NCBI GenBank assembly: GCA_030512335.1
Contig: JAULSU010000005.1
Span: 2,232,001 to 2,296,000 of the forward strand
Length of the DNA: 64,000 nt
Origin: Immersiella caudata
Lineage: Eukaryota; Ascomycota; Sordariomycetes; Sordariales; Lasiosphaeriaceae
Reading direction: 5' to 3'
Made by a program: the position numbers and the translations under genes. Below are positions 1-11,917 of this stretch, piece after piece. The notes under the pieces are model-generated. The model did not search any database and was not told the DNA's origin. It saw nothing but the letters and a program-made list of their open reading frames with translations. Every line of letters starts with the position of its first letter. The first letter of the stretch is position 1.

Positions 1-1250
1 CACAAAGTGACGCTTGACTGTGATCTCCACAAGCGTGTCAAACGACTCGAGGAAGCGTCTCAGCACGGCGGGCTTCTCCGAGCCCTCGCTCGCCCAGCAC
101 ACGACGGTCAGACTGCGTAGCGACGTGGCAAGCCCCTGAAAGTGCTGGAGCAAACTTGTGCCCGACTCGCCGTGCCCAATAGGGTGTGGTCCTAGGCTGA
201 GACTCTTGAGGCGGCCCCACTGCATCCCATCGCGCCAGTAAGGCCACTCGCCTTCGTCCTCCGCCGGATGGTAACCGTTCAGTGATAGGCTCTCCAGCGG
301 CGGGAAGGTCACCTTGCCGCCATCGAACTGGAAGTTTTCGGTTACTGTGTGGTGGATGTGAGGCCTCATACAGCCCCCGTAGTTGCCGCTCACAGTGAGG
401 GCGAATGACCTCAGGTTCGTACAGGAGAGAAAGAGTTTCTGCAGGTCCGTCATGCGTGTATTGGCCTTCTCAGGCTTGTCGGTGTAGGGGTTGACACGGG
501 CTCGGATGGTGGCGACGCATGGCAACGGGCCAGAAACCAGTCGCAACCCTGTTTCTCCGAGCAGGTGGACGTCGGGCTTATTGGGGTGTTCGTTCAAGGC
601 CTGGAGAAAGGCTTCAAACGGCGGCCCCGCGTTTGACAGTCGTACCTGTCGCAAGTTTGGCAAGGCCTTCACAAATGCTGCGAGGGTCTCTTCCTTGTCC
701 AAGTCGGTCTGTATCTTGGCCATCTTCCGCTCCCCTCGCCTGTATCCAAAGTTTGCCAGCTCCAGCTCGCGCACGGCATAGGTCTGGTCCGGGTTGGGAT
801 TGGCGACGAGTCGACGGACGGCGCGCAGGGCGTCAGCCCATTGATGTGTGTAGCCCTTGACTCGGATGCCTTCATCATGTCTATGTCGATAATCTTCATC
901 GGGCTTGGGTCCGATGATCATGGTTTTGTACAGTGTGGCGGTAGCTGTGGGGTAGAGCCCCTTGCACACTCGACAAAGGGTCGCGATGTCCCTCTGGTGG
1001 CCAACCTGCGGGGTCTGTCAGCATCTAGTGTTGGTCAGTTGCGGAGGTGCTTGTCACGACGAGCCATTTCGATGATGATGCGCCAGACGTCGTGGTTGAG
1101 CCCCGCCACGTAAGCCATGGTTCCCTTGATGGGCTCGCTGTGTCCTGGCTCATAGGGCTCTCCGTCTGAGCATGAGCTCTCGTCGGGCGGCGTTGGAGAT
1201 CTCCCCCGGGCCCCTCCGCTAGGGCGTGCTGTTTGCTTTGTGCGCGCCAT
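1..1250 (-). CDS. F-box/LRR-like protein with histone H3-identical N-terminus (partial)
   Basis: The minus-strand ATG is at 1250. The first exon (1250-1035) starts MARTKQTARPSGGARGR, then an acidic/Ser-Pro linker, then an F-box-like helix (LNHDVWRIIIEMARRDKHLRN). A second open stretch in another frame (about 1002 down to the window edge at 1) begins IATLCRVCKGLYPTA and continues as an LRR-like F-box protein body (for example LPNLRQVRLSNAGPPFEA). The F-box runs naturally from one stretch into the other. I found no GT-AG intron that joins the two frames; the gap holds CTGAC and CCGCAG but no donor of the right phase. Either there is an indel, a non-canonical intron, or decay. F-box proteins recruit substrates to SCF ubiquitin ligases; this is family knowledge, and the target is unknown. 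The C-terminus lies outside the window. Confidence 0.7.
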
Positions 1251-4206
1251 TTTCCAAAATATTTTGGTGCGGAAAGTTTATAGCAAAGTTCGGATAGGTA
1301 AGGTTGGAATTGTGAAAAATGAGATGCGGTTGAAAGAGACGTGTTTTGATGCGGGGTCAGCCTTTTGAAACAAAAAAGCTCACGCAACAAAAGCCAACCA
1401 AGCTGCGGAGCTGCTGCCTAGCGCCCTGATCCTCCCACGTCACTCCACCGGAAATATCTCGTTCACTGACATGCCAAACTCCGATGCCCAACGTCACATC
1501 ATTCCTCCCATTAGCCCCAACGTACCCAAAACTCCGTATTATAAAAAAAAAACTAAAAAAAAACTTAAAAAAACTAACTTTCATTCTAATAATCCCTCCC
1601 AACCCCCTTCCAAACCCCCATCCCCCGCATCCAAAACTCTTCAGTCGCCGGCGCCTTGCTCTCTTCCTTAACCCATCCATCCTTCTTCGTCCAATTCCTA
1701 TTCCTCTTTTCAATCTTCCACCGCATACCCTTGTCGTCATATAAGTCAAACAACTCCATCACCTGCAACAGGCACTCGCTCAGCAAGTCCTCTTCCCTCT
1801 ATTTCTTCCAGGCCCTCAACTCTGCTGCATGCTTGATTCCGGCGATGACGAGTGTGTATTCTGTGTGGAGCCGGTGGAGGGGGTTGTATTGTGAGTGGTG
1901 ACGGCTACCGTCATGTTGTGAAATGTGTGATATCGTCTTGTTATGGCCCTCGACACATCAGTCCTCGCCCCAGGGCCCCCAGTAACACGATAATGGTCTG
2001 GGAAGGAAGCATGGAAGTACCTATCCGTGAGAGTGTAAGGAATGTATCGATGCAGCGGATTGTGTGAAGGTTCGCCATACATGACGAGAGCATGGCGGTC
2101 CACGATCATCTGCGGGCAAAATACTTTACCCTCATCACATAACTCTTGGCTGGTGCTCTGCAGACGAGGGCTCGTCGTCCGCCAGCTCTCGGTTCCCAGC
2201 GGATAACAACTTCTCCCAGCCTCGCCCCTGGAGAACGCCACGGTTATGCCTGTAAGCGAACTCCTGATAGACCCAGTCGACGACGGCCTCTTCCCTAGTG
2301 CTGAGAAGTGGATGGAGCCTAACCCTTTGGAGAAAGGGGGCAGCACACTGTGTCAAGGTGGCGTCTTCAGTCAGCAAAAACATCGCTCGAGTACCCGATC
2401 TCACGCCATGCCCGGTTTGTGAAGATTCCTGTTGGCGAATCCCAGAACTGAGGCATCAAGTACCGCGGCGAACCGTATGCTGCCTTCTTACTTGCCAATC
2501 ACGCCAATCTCCCACGACTCGGTCCCAACGCCCTTTTTGTTAGTGGACGCGTTGGTTCGATTTGGCGAGGTCCATCTCAACCGCAACCGATCCAGATGCC
2601 GCAATGCCACCGAGGCCACCAACGCCGTAAGTGCCGCCGATGCTGCCAACTGCGACACGACAAACGCAGCCGATGGTGATGCTGCCAATTTTGGCAATGC
2701 CCACCACCGGTCGGTCCCGCCACCGGCCACCCCGAGCTCTAGGGAGCCCCCTTCCTCCCCCCCTTACCCCTCTCTCAACAATGTATCACTTCACAGTCGA
2801 CGCCAACAGACTTCGACACCGTTCTCGGAAGCCGACTCTCGCAGGGGAACACTTGATGTCCCACGTGAGCGACCCACCCCAAAAATCAAGCTTCGGTCTC
2901 TTTGCACCGGCTAAACCAAGCGATCTGTGAAAGAAACGAGCATGTGGACTCGCTTTCCCCGCTTTCGAGGCAATGGGAGGCAAAGTGGAGGTCATTCCCA
3001 CTCTCACACTACACTACACGAACCAAGGTGACACGCGAAAGCCAACTGTCCCAGCTTCCAAAGAGAAATGACAGAGACAATGAGAAATGGAGTCAAACAT
3101 GGAGTCAGCAGTGCAGAATGGAGATAAAAAGAGCAGTGGAGTTGACAAAACCCGCATCCATTCCTCTCCACAATCCAAATTCCCCATCTTCAGCCCTGAA
3201 AAGGCACACCATCCCCACATCACACCCTGGCTCCCTTCCCAAACGGGCGCGCAGCCAATATTCATTACCTACAACCCTCCTCGCCTCGTCAGATCCGAGA
3301 TTTCGGAAAAGATCCCCTGAACCCAGCTCTCTGTTCCCGGCGCCCCAGCTCATGTGCCGGCGCCAAGGATATGCCTCATCAGCAGCATCCACCAAATTGG
3401 TTGCGGAGACGTGTCTCAGGCCAAGCTTCTGGAACGACTCAGCACTAGGCCCGACAGGACGACGTCGCACGTGCTGCACTGCTGCATTGGGGATACGCCA
3501 CAGCAGGAAAGATTGTTTGGCGTTGGAGGCGGGACAGGGTGCTGCACCCAGATGCTTGGCACCCGTCAAAATGCACCCCCCTGTTGTTTGCTTTGCACCT
3601 CCTTCCGGATTGCCCGCCGCTGTGCGACGGATCGAAAGTCCTCGAATGCTCCATCGCTGCTTTTCGCTGCCGCGACGACGTCGCATGCTTCCAATCGTCG
3701 ATGATGAAGGGCGCCAAGGGTGTGACGAGCTCGGGAGGCGCGGGCCGTCCGTCGAAGAGCTGGGAGGGCCCTGGCTTCTTCATCTCAAGATGAAGAAAAG
3801 GGGAGAGGTGGCCTTGTGGACCATGATGGTGGATCCGGGATCAAAAGCTGGGCCCAGGTTAGGGCCTTCGTGGCCGAAAAACCCTGCTCCTCCAGCTGTC
3901 AGTGACATCCCGGAGGGCACGATTCTGGCCCTGGTCATGGGTCGGAATGATCGCGGGAAGCCATGTTCAGCGAATGACGCTTCAAGCCGCCTGGTACGAG
4001 CCTACCGTTCGATGATTTTCCTCTGAACATGGGCTCCGTGTCGTCATCACCCCCCATCCATGAGCTGTTCCCGTGTATTAACCACTGCCACGGGTCCCTT
4101 TCCTCCTCCCATAGTCCCTCTCTCCCTCCTGCTGCGTTTTGGGGTTTCCTTTCTTTTCCCATTTTTTTTCTCGTCTTCCTTCTTGCCGCTCCTTGATCAA
4201 TGTTCC
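1251..4206. other. Gene-poor stretch with possible coding relic
   Basis: No gene can be supported here. Minus-strand frames between about 2404 and 1590 read like scraps of protein (for example ELFDLYDDKGMRWKIEKRN near 1750-1690). They change frame repeatedly and are stopped by TAG/TGA, so at most they are a decayed gene. The AT-rich stretch 1540-1580 and long pyrimidine-rich tracts before 4207 look like UTR/promoter sequence of the flanking genes. Confidence 0.4.
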
Positions 4207-6182
4207 ATGTCCACAATGGCAACGCTACACACCCTCGATTGGGAATCTGGTACCACCCCGACCAAACCGGGAAACGGGAGTACCGCACAATGTCAGACAC
4301 TACCTCTCCCCCCGGCCTCTCCCGTAAACTCCGAGTTCAGTCTGTCGGCCGTATCCGTGTCCGCCTCCGACGTGACAGACAAGTCCATTCCCCCTGGGCA
4401 TGAAGCCTTCTATACGGTGCGTGATTGTCTAGCAGCAAGCGCCATGGCGAAAGATATCATCATCATCACGACGGCCTCTGGCTGGTCGACGCCGACGCCA
4501 TCGCTAACATCGATCGAATGCAATCAGGTCAGCTGGGACAGCCCCGATGATCCCGCCAACCCCAAGAACTGGACCAAGGGCCGGAAGTGGGCGGTTCGTG
4601 TTTCCCCCGGTCCCAGAACCGCGGCGGCGGGTTATGAGATCTGAGATCTGTCGGAGATCTGGTGCTGACCGGGAAATTTTGTCCAAGCAGACGTCATTGA
4701 TCATCTCCAGCTTCGCTTTCCTTTCCCCGCTCTGCTCGTCCATCACAGCACCCGCGCTGTCGTCCATCGGCCACGATCTGCACATTCCCGTCGGCGTTGA
4801 GTTGCAACTTGTGTTGTCGATCTTCCTCCTCGCCTATGCTATCGGGCCTTTTGTCCTATCGCCATGTTCCGAAGTTTGGGGGAGAGTGCCGGTCATACGG
4901 TTCGGGAATATGATCTTCATTCTGTTCACTGCGCTTTGCGGCGCCGCCACGTCGCAGTCTCAGATCACCGCATTCCGTTTTCTGGCTGGGCTGGGTGGCA
5001 GCGCGAGCGTGGGCATGGGCAGCGGCGTGTTGACGGACTGCTGGCGACCGGAGGAGCGTGGTAGAGGCATCGCTGTGTATCAACTGACACAGGTGCTCGG
5101 CCCAGCAGTTGGGCCCATCGGTACGTCTTCCGAACCTTCAACCCGCCTTCGCTTTGGCTGACGTGGTGGATAGCCGGAGGCTACATCTCGCAGTATGCTT
5201 CATGGCGATGGTGCTTCTTCATCATTGTCCTCGCCAACATTACAGTGCAGGCCATTGCATTCTTCTTCCTCCAAGAGACGTACGCCCCGCGCCTCCTCCA
5301 AGACAAGGCCCGTAGACTGCGTGAAAAGACCGGGAACCCCATGTTGCGAACCGAGTGGGAGCAGTCGGATGAGAACAGGACCTTCTTGGATCTCCTCCTG
5401 AAGGCCCTTTGCCGGCCCTGGGTCATGCTCGGGACACAGCCCATCGTCCAGGTCCTGGCCGTCTACCAGGCCTTCAACTTCGGCGTGCTGTACCTGCTGA
5501 TATCCGGGTTCCCTGCTCTGTGGGAAGACCGGTACGGGATGCCGCGTGGCGATGCCAGTTTGAACTACTTATCTCTCGCCATCGGTTCGCTGGTGGGCGT
5601 CACCGTCTGCGGCCCAGCGACGGATGCTGTTTATGCGGCACTAAAGCGGCGTCGGGGGATCTCCGATGACCAGCCTGGGGTGCCCGAGTTCCGAATGCCC
5701 TTGGTGATCCCAGTGAGCATCATCTCACCAGCCGCCATCTTCCTCTATGGCTGGGCGGCACAAGAAAAGTTGCATTGGATTGTCCCAAATGTGAGTACCC
5801 CTACCAAGCGTGGTATCCCAGTAAGCTGACTCGGCCAAAGATTGGTGCTGCCATCTTTTCCGGAAGCTCCATCGTCTGTTATCAGTGCATTTCGGCATAC
5901 TTGGCGGATACGTACAATCTGCATTCTGCCTCGGCGTCATCGGCTTGCGCCTTTTTGCGTTCGATATTGGCGTTTGCTTTCCCCTTGTTTGTCCCGGCCC
6001 TATTCGGGAATCTTGGGTATGGGGTAGGTGGAAGCGTGATAGGCGTTGTGGCGATCGTTGTGGGGGTGCCAGCCCCTTGGATCATCTGGTTTTATGGCCC
6101 TCGGATGCGAGGAGCCAGTCAGTTCGCCGGCGCGGGTCTTTCGAGCGCTAGAAAAGCAACATCTGCTATCGAGAAGGTGTAA
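4207..6182 (+). CDS. MFS transporter (DHA1-like drug/polyamine antiporter)
   Basis: Four exons: 4207-4593, 4691-5120, 5174-5790, 5841-6182. Introns have good GT-AG ends and branch sites (TGCTGAC, GGCTGAC, AGCTGAC). The spliced product is 591 residues. A long hydrophilic N-terminus carries the family motif DDPANPKNW just before the first membrane segment. By eye it then has about 12 hydrophobic segments. An MFS motif-A-like loop follows TM2 (SPCSEVWGRVPV), then RFLAGLGGSASVG, and GPIAGGY is rebuilt across intron 2. Family members export drugs, polyamines or toxins at the plasma membrane by proton antiport; the substrate here is unknown. I chose 4207 because upstream in-frame sequence is UTR-like; an ATG at 4060 is possible. 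Intron 1 contains three AGATCT-type repeats. Confidence 0.9.
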
Positions 6183-6726
6183 CTAGTGCGAAACTGTCTT
6201 TTATTTCCTTTTCTTGGCCTGATGCATTGCCGGACGCGAGGTTTCCTTGGGCTGTAAAGTGGATACGGGCGACGTCGCAACCCTGAATAGGTGCCGGAGT
6301 TTGGATTAGAGGTTCCCGAATGTACGACTGGCTTGCCCCTGAGTTTAAAATAGACGATGTGAACCTGCATGCCGTGCAGGTCTGTCAGATTGGTGTTGCG
6401 TCGGCGACCCAGTGCGTCGGGTCGGCGAGTCTCATGATGCTGGATTGCAGCTCGTCTGACCTCGGCGGGGAGGGCATGGTACCACTGGCCGTCGTCCTCG
6501 GTGACACAGAAGCCTGCCTCAGATTGTCTCAGATGACAGGTCCATGGTGTATTTGGTGCGCGGCCCGACTTCTTCAAACTCTCCTCAGATTGCTAGGGTT
6601 TGTTGGGTAAGGTGCGTGAGAAATGATTCGAATTGTCTATCCAAGGCCACAATGACAGGTCACCATCAACCTGGGCGACGCTGACTCCTTGCGATGTCGA
6701 CTCCCTGAAATCCTAACTTTCTCCTT
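6183..6726. other. Convergent intergenic region
   Basis: This lies between the 3' ends of the MFS gene and the hydrolase gene. I see no convincing coding sequence or repeat, only 3' flanks. Confidence 0.5.
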
Positions 6727-8319
6727 TTACTTCACCGGAGAGACGTGGAGCTGCCAGTAGCTTCGCCAGTCCCACCACTCACCCCTTTCCTCCCAAGCCT
6801 CTTGGTTGCTACCTTGTCCTGGCTTCCACATGCCCAAACCAGAACCAGCGTCATACTGTGGGAACTCGGCCTTCTCGGCGAGAAGGCCACGTTCTTTTCC
6901 GTCGGAGAGGAACGCAAGGAAGTCCTCAGCAACGTGCACGTACTGTCGGAGTCCTTGGTAGACGTCAATGGTAGCGCCGGTGGTGAAGCTGAGGAGGAAC
7001 GGTTCGAGGAGGGGGGCATCCGTCACGGACGGGTGCGAGGTTCCCAGCGAAGTCATGAACCAGGAAGGGTTTCCTCGAGCATTATTGGCCTCGACGATGT
7101 CCTTGACAGTGTCGAAGTGCGCGCGGCCGTAGAAAATACTCGTGTGGCTACTCCAGGAGTTGCTGTGCACCACGAGAAGGGGGACGTTGATATCTTTGTT
7201 GAGAGGCCCGCTCTGCTTTCCTGGGTCGAGAATGATGGCTCCTTTGAACGGCCGCTTGGGGCTGGGACCATTTCGAAGAGCCTGCAGAGCGCCAGTCGCA
7301 CCGTAGCTGTGGCCGGCAACTATCATCTCGTCGGTGTTGAGCCGGCCGGTCCAGTCATGAAAATCCTTTCCTTCGTTGCGCGGGTTTTGCTTGTGCACGT
7401 CGGCGCCTTGGCCAAGGTTGATCATCTTCAGAACCCGGACGGTCTCCTCAATCTCGGCTTCGCGGAAGTTCAGTTGAGCCTTGTGGAAGTCCTCCTTGGA
7501 GAGTTCGTGGCCTTCGACCGTTTCCACTTCTGACTCGTCAAAGAGAAGTCTGATCTGATCGGGCTGCCCGTGACGCATGATTACGGAGCCGGGACAGGAT
7601 CCATCGCGGTGTTCCAGCATGGCAACAACATAGCCCCTTGCCGCCAACTCACCAGCGTAGTGTGAGTAATCTGTGCGGCTCGACACTGTGCCGTGTGAGA
7701 AGATGACGACGGGGTGACCACTGAGCCCGCTGCTGAGTACTTGCTGACGCGTTTCTTTCTTGTCCCAGGCGGTCGCAAACTTGGATTCTCGAGACGCATG
7801 GTCGCTCAACGGAGCATCGACAGCGGCTGGGATGGTGATGCTCCCAACAAGGGCACGAATAGCACCAGCGAAGATCGCATCCGTCGCCCAGTTGCTGATG
7901 TGGGCGGCCTTGGCGTAGCCTTTCGCGCGAAGAGAGAGTGGCTCTGGGATCCAAGTGTGTCGTCGTGTGCGAGAGCTACTAGCCGCGGCATATGTCGTTG
8001 GGTAGTAGAGAGTGAAGAGGACGGACTGAAGTTCGAATGCCTTGTTGCTTGTCCCTTTGAACTGTGCAGGGTCGATGATGCGAGACGGCGAGACGGGTGC
8101 TTCGATGTCGATGGCGCCAACTGCGTACGGGCCAGTGTGTTTCGGCAGCGGGTGGGCAAAAATGGGTTGCCATGTGATGAAGCAATAGAGAAAGTAGGCT
8201 CCGGCGAGAGAGAGGACGATGAGTTTCCACCCTCGAATGAAACCGAAGAGGCGTAGGAGACCCGTCGCAGCGGCATCTGGGGATTGCCCTGCCTTTCGGG
8301 GCCTGGCAGACGATTCCAT
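6727..8319 (-). CDS. PAF-acetylhydrolase-type alpha/beta hydrolase
   Basis: A single uninterrupted frame of 530 residues. A hydrophobic segment at about residues 30-50 suggests a membrane anchor (WKLIVLSLAGAYFLYCFITW). The oxyanion region VVIFSHGTVSSRTDYSHYA (about 204-222) and the text LEHRDGS are typical of plasma/type II PAF-acetylhydrolases (PF03403). The nucleophile elbow is GHSYG with Ser338; the likely acid is Asp365 in IILDP, and the likely base is His429 in GTSHP. Family enzymes hydrolyse short or oxidised sn-2 acyl chains of phospholipids. The ATG at 8319 is the first in frame. The gene is convergent with the MFS gene. The assignment is firm at family level; the substrate is inferred. 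Confidence 0.9.
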   Translation of the reverse strand: MESSARPRKAGQSPDAAATGLLRLFGFIRGWKLIVLSLAGAYFLYCFITWQPIFAHPLPKHTGPYAVGAIDIEAPVSPSRIIDPAQFKGTSNKAFELQSVLFTLYYPTTYAAASSSRTRRHTWIPEPLSLRAKGYAKAAHISNWATDAIFAGAIRALVGSITIPAAVDAPLSDHASRESKFATAWDKKETRQQVLSSGLSGHPVVIFSHGTVSSRTDYSHYAGELAARGYVVAMLEHRDGSCPGSVIMRHGQPDQIRLLFDESEVETVEGHELSKEDFHKAQLNFREAEIEETVRVLKMINLGQGADVHKQNPRNEGKDFHDWTGRLNTDEMIVAGHSYGATGALQALRNGPSPKRPFKGAIILDPGKQSGPLNKDINVPLLVVHSNSWSSHTSIFYGRAHFDTVKDIVEANNARGNPSWFMTSLGTSHPSVTDAPLLEPFLLSFTTGATIDVYQGLRQYVHVAEDFLAFLSDGKERGLLAEKAEFPQYDAGSGLGMWKPGQGSNQEAWEERGEWWDWRSYWQLHVSPVK

Positions 8320-9141
8320 TGAGCTGAGAAATGGTTGTACCGTCGCTATGGTTTAATATGCTGTGCTACCCTGTGGGAGACTTTGTTGCTTTGGTGAGCT
8401 CCATCGTCGCGCTGGATTTATGCCTTTGCTGAAGGAATTGCGCCTATGATGCAATGCCCGACGTCACCCGCCGTTCCAAGCGGTGGGCCAAGAATTGGCA
8501 GCGGATCGGCAGTCTCCACCGCTTCTCAGATCTTTAATTCGACGACGTGTGTTTACGATTTGGCTCAAAACTGGAGACATTGCTCATGATCTTTTGAGGT
8601 GCTTTGGATAGCAAGTGGGCAGAAGAAAAAATAATTAAGGGAGACCGCATCTCACGAGAAGAAAGGAAGGAGTGGTGTGTGGGTCAGGGATAGGGTTCCA
8701 TGGTCCTCCGCGGGAGCCGCCCCACAAATTTTGAGGCCCTTGAGCAAGCCAACTCGCGACGCGACGCGTCCGATCTGTCGACCTGGGATTCTGTTGTGTC
8801 TCACGTGTCTCTAATGAGGCCCAGCATCTTCCAGTTAGTGACAGGCGTCACGTTCAACTGCAAAGTCGTTGCAGCCGGACCATGATTTTTCCGACCACAG
8901 TGCACGGCGCTTTCCCAATTTAGGAAAATGATAGTTTGCTGTTGGGGGCGGCATGGTGGGTCTTGGCAAGGGCGCTGACAGGAATGTGGGAGATCATTTG
9001 AAACGACCCTCTCCGCGCTGAGATTCATCCGCCGAATCCCCAGCGTGAGAAGTGACAGATGGCCTCGAGGACGTCTCCCCACTCTGCTTGATTATCATTG
9101 TCCTCTTCTGGCAGCCCGCGAACAGCGTATTGCGCTCCAGG
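8320..9141. promoter_or_regulatory. Divergent promoter region
   Basis: It separates two divergently transcribed genes, the hydrolase and the regulator. No ORF here looks real. No specific operator can be named. Confidence 0.35.
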
Positions 9142-11117
9142 ATGCCGCAGCAGGAATTCCTTTTCGTGAACCCCGGGAACAAGACCCGGGCTGGCCACAA
9201 GATCTCGACTAGCGGCCGCGCATTCGTAATTCGAAAGGCCCGTGCCGCCCAGCCATGGTCAACCAAGAGCACGACTGCAAAGGCTGCTCCTTCAGATGCG
9301 GCCGTCGATGCTAGCGGAGGCCGCAGGCGAGCCGCGCCAGTGGGATCCAATGGTGCGTTGCTGGAAGCAGGAAGGAATCCAACTCGCGCCCCAGCACACA
9401 GGCGCAAAAAGGAAAATGCTGTGGTCCAAACATGCAAATGCGACCGCTCCCGATGCACATGCGGGACTCGTGCTACAGCAATCGCAGCGTTGGATACGAC
9501 ACTCGTCAGCGAAACGAGGCATCTTGCCGGACGGTTCGATCCGCTCGGGTGTCTTCCCGTGGCCTTGACTGCAGCTGATCTTGATATTTTGACATACTGT
9601 GAGCACCCCCCTCCAGTCCCACCCTGCCAAGCACCTCAGATCCTCGCCAACCACGGTGGATGCCGAGGGTTCATGGGCTCCATGATGCTGACTGCTGGGG
9701 CCAAGTCAATACGGCCATCTCCCCCCTTCTGACGGGACCAACCGGCAGCGACGAGGTCGACCGGTTCTGGTTGACCGTCTCGTTCAGCCATGCAGGATTC
9801 CTGAGCGCCCTCCTTGCAGTCTCGGCGCTCCAGATGGCTGTGGCCCACCCGCAGCACTCGTCTCGCCTCCTGGAGCGTTTCATGCATCACAGGGTGCAAA
9901 CCATCGCCGCGATCCAAAAGGACTTGGCGGACCCTGAGAAAGCGACGAGTAACGAGAGTCTTGCTACCGTCTTCCATCTGTTGATCATGGAGGAGAACTT
10001 GTACATTCACGCCTCGGATGCGCTCGCAGCTGACCCGATGTGGCTCTATTTGCAGCCAACCCCAGACCAGCGAAAGGCCCACATGGCCGGCCTGAAAAGG
10101 ATGCTTGAGCTGCGCGGTGGCGTCGGTAGGATCGGCAATATGCGGGGCCTGCAGTCTTTCATCGTCCGCTGGATCTGCACTGCTCTCGGTTGCCGCATCG
10201 TCTTCATGCTCCCCCATGCCTATCGGCCAGGCGAGCCAGAAGACCCGGAGGAGGAGGAGCTCTGCGAGCGAAGTTTTGCCGCTTCGTATCTCTTGCCGCA
10301 TGGCATGCTTACCCAGCTCTACAACTACCCAGAATCATCGGCCTTTTTCTCGAGTCCGTTCCCCATGCCCGAAGCCTGCCGAGCAGCTGGGTTCCACCCG
10401 GAACTGGTCCGCCACATCCTGACGTTCGAGTGCCTGAACACAGACACGATGGCCTGGATGATGCGCCGCGACACATACACATGGGACGCCCTCGATATGC
10501 AGAACCTCTTCTCCATTTCCATGGGAGAGTTGGTGCGATGGTATCTGGTCAACGAGGAGACCATCTCCCCGGCCGACAACGTCACCGCCATGTGCTTGTT
10601 CATTTTCGTCTTTATCGTCGGCCTTGGTGCTCACACAGCTTGCAGCCCGGTCCCAGGAATCCTCCCACGCATGCGAAAGCAGTTTCTCGACCCCAAACTC
10701 CGACCACAGCTACGAGCCGCGGGCATCGACGGATGGGTGGCCTTTCTTCTCCTCGTTGCGTCGACGCAGAGCCCCGAAGATGGCGATTACTTCTTCCGCT
10801 ACTACGTCGAGACCCTTGCCGCGCGGAAGCCTCCTGTTCGCACCTTTGAGGATTTCCAGAAGACCGTGTACGGGTGCATCTGGTCCCCGGCCATGGATCC
10901 GCACCTCCGCAAGGCATGGGATCACATCCACGACGAGTGGGAGCGGCTGCGCGTGGCGATGGAAGCAGATCCGTCTGTGGCAAAGAGGGCGCTGAGGCCG
11001 AGAGAACACGAGATGTACACCCACACGTCGATTCCAATGTCAAGTCCGTACTCGACGGCGCACATGAAGTCGGTTTTCGTTGCCAGGCAGCAACTTCGAT
11101 TGGGAGAGCCGTTCTAG
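9142..11117 (+). CDS. Fungal-specific transcription factor (PF11951-like)
   Basis: Exon 1 is 9142-9598 (start MPQQEFLFVNPGNK) and exon 2 is about 9640-11117. The join keeps frame and gives 644 residues, but the intron is only 41 nt and lacks a clear branch site, so the boundary is tentative. The N-terminus FLFVNPG...TRAGHK and the transition DPLGCLPVALTAAD are typical of a group of fungal regulators with the 'fungal-specific transcription factor domain' but no Zn2Cys6 cluster. The body (FSHAGFLSALLAVSALQMA, MAGLKRMLELRGGVGRI) fits that domain. A Cys-rich string CKCDRSRCTCG near residue 100 is not a recognised finger. Targets are unknown. Confidence 0.75.
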
Positions 11118-11917
11118 TATGGGTGGCTCTAGTTTGGAAAATGACGATGGATCAGTCGACACTTGGAGATAATGTTATTTCGTTCCCACAGGAACACCAG
11201 GTTTTTTGGCGTCGTCATGCAGCAATTACCACTTCTGTTCATGAGGTTCGAGGTTCTAAGCACGAAGTTGTCCGTCTTTCCGGAGCAACAAGATGCCACA
11301 ACAAACCCGACCCGATACATCCCCGTTTGCCCTGTCCGAGATGGGGCCAGTGCGCGGCTAGGCACTTGTTTACGCTCCTGATGGCGACTACGGCGAGAAG
11401 CTGCAGCGGTTGGGCCAAGGCATCGATAAGGCATCAGAGCCAGTGCTTGTATGACAAGTGTAGCCCCTTCACCCTCGTTCTCATTGGAGCTGCAGGCGGA
11501 TCGGGTGACACAACGGACTGCGGGCAGGCTCGAGAAAGCTCGAAGCGAAGCGTAATTTCTAACTGCCTCTTCACCCCAGCAACCGCACAAACCTCACCCA
11601 CCTCCTGGCCGCGGCCACCACACCCAGCTCGCTACAAAGCACGATGGAAACACGGCGCGGTGGCTGAACCTTGGAAGCAGCCAAACCGCTATACCGAGGG
11701 TGGAGATGCTTGGGTTTTGTACGGCCTGGAACGACGGAAAGGAACAGCCTGCGGATCACAGCAGCCAAAGATCGGTTCACAACATTCCTTCCCTGCCTGC
11801 CCAGTTGCCAAAGGGGTGCCTTGCTCGGCCCTTGCTCGGCCCTTGCTCGGCTCTCGCTCGGCTCTTGCTCACCGGGCGCCTCCCTAAGAGGCTTCAATTC
11901 CCTCAAAGCTCCCACAA
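11118..11917. repeat. Intergenic region with short tandem repeat near 11820-11870
   Basis: There is no gene. Around 11818-11872 the unit CCTTGCTCGG / CTCTCGCTCGG recurs about five times, head to tail, as a small 10-11 bp minisatellite. Nothing else is supported. Confidence 0.5.

Noticed and set aside
2902..4026. 374-codon plus-strand open frame
   Set aside because: It begins with a non-ATG codon, has no domain-like text, and competes with equally long frames on the other strand in a GC-rich promoter region.
6745..7533. 262-codon plus frame
   Set aside because: Antisense of the PAF-acetylhydrolase-type gene.
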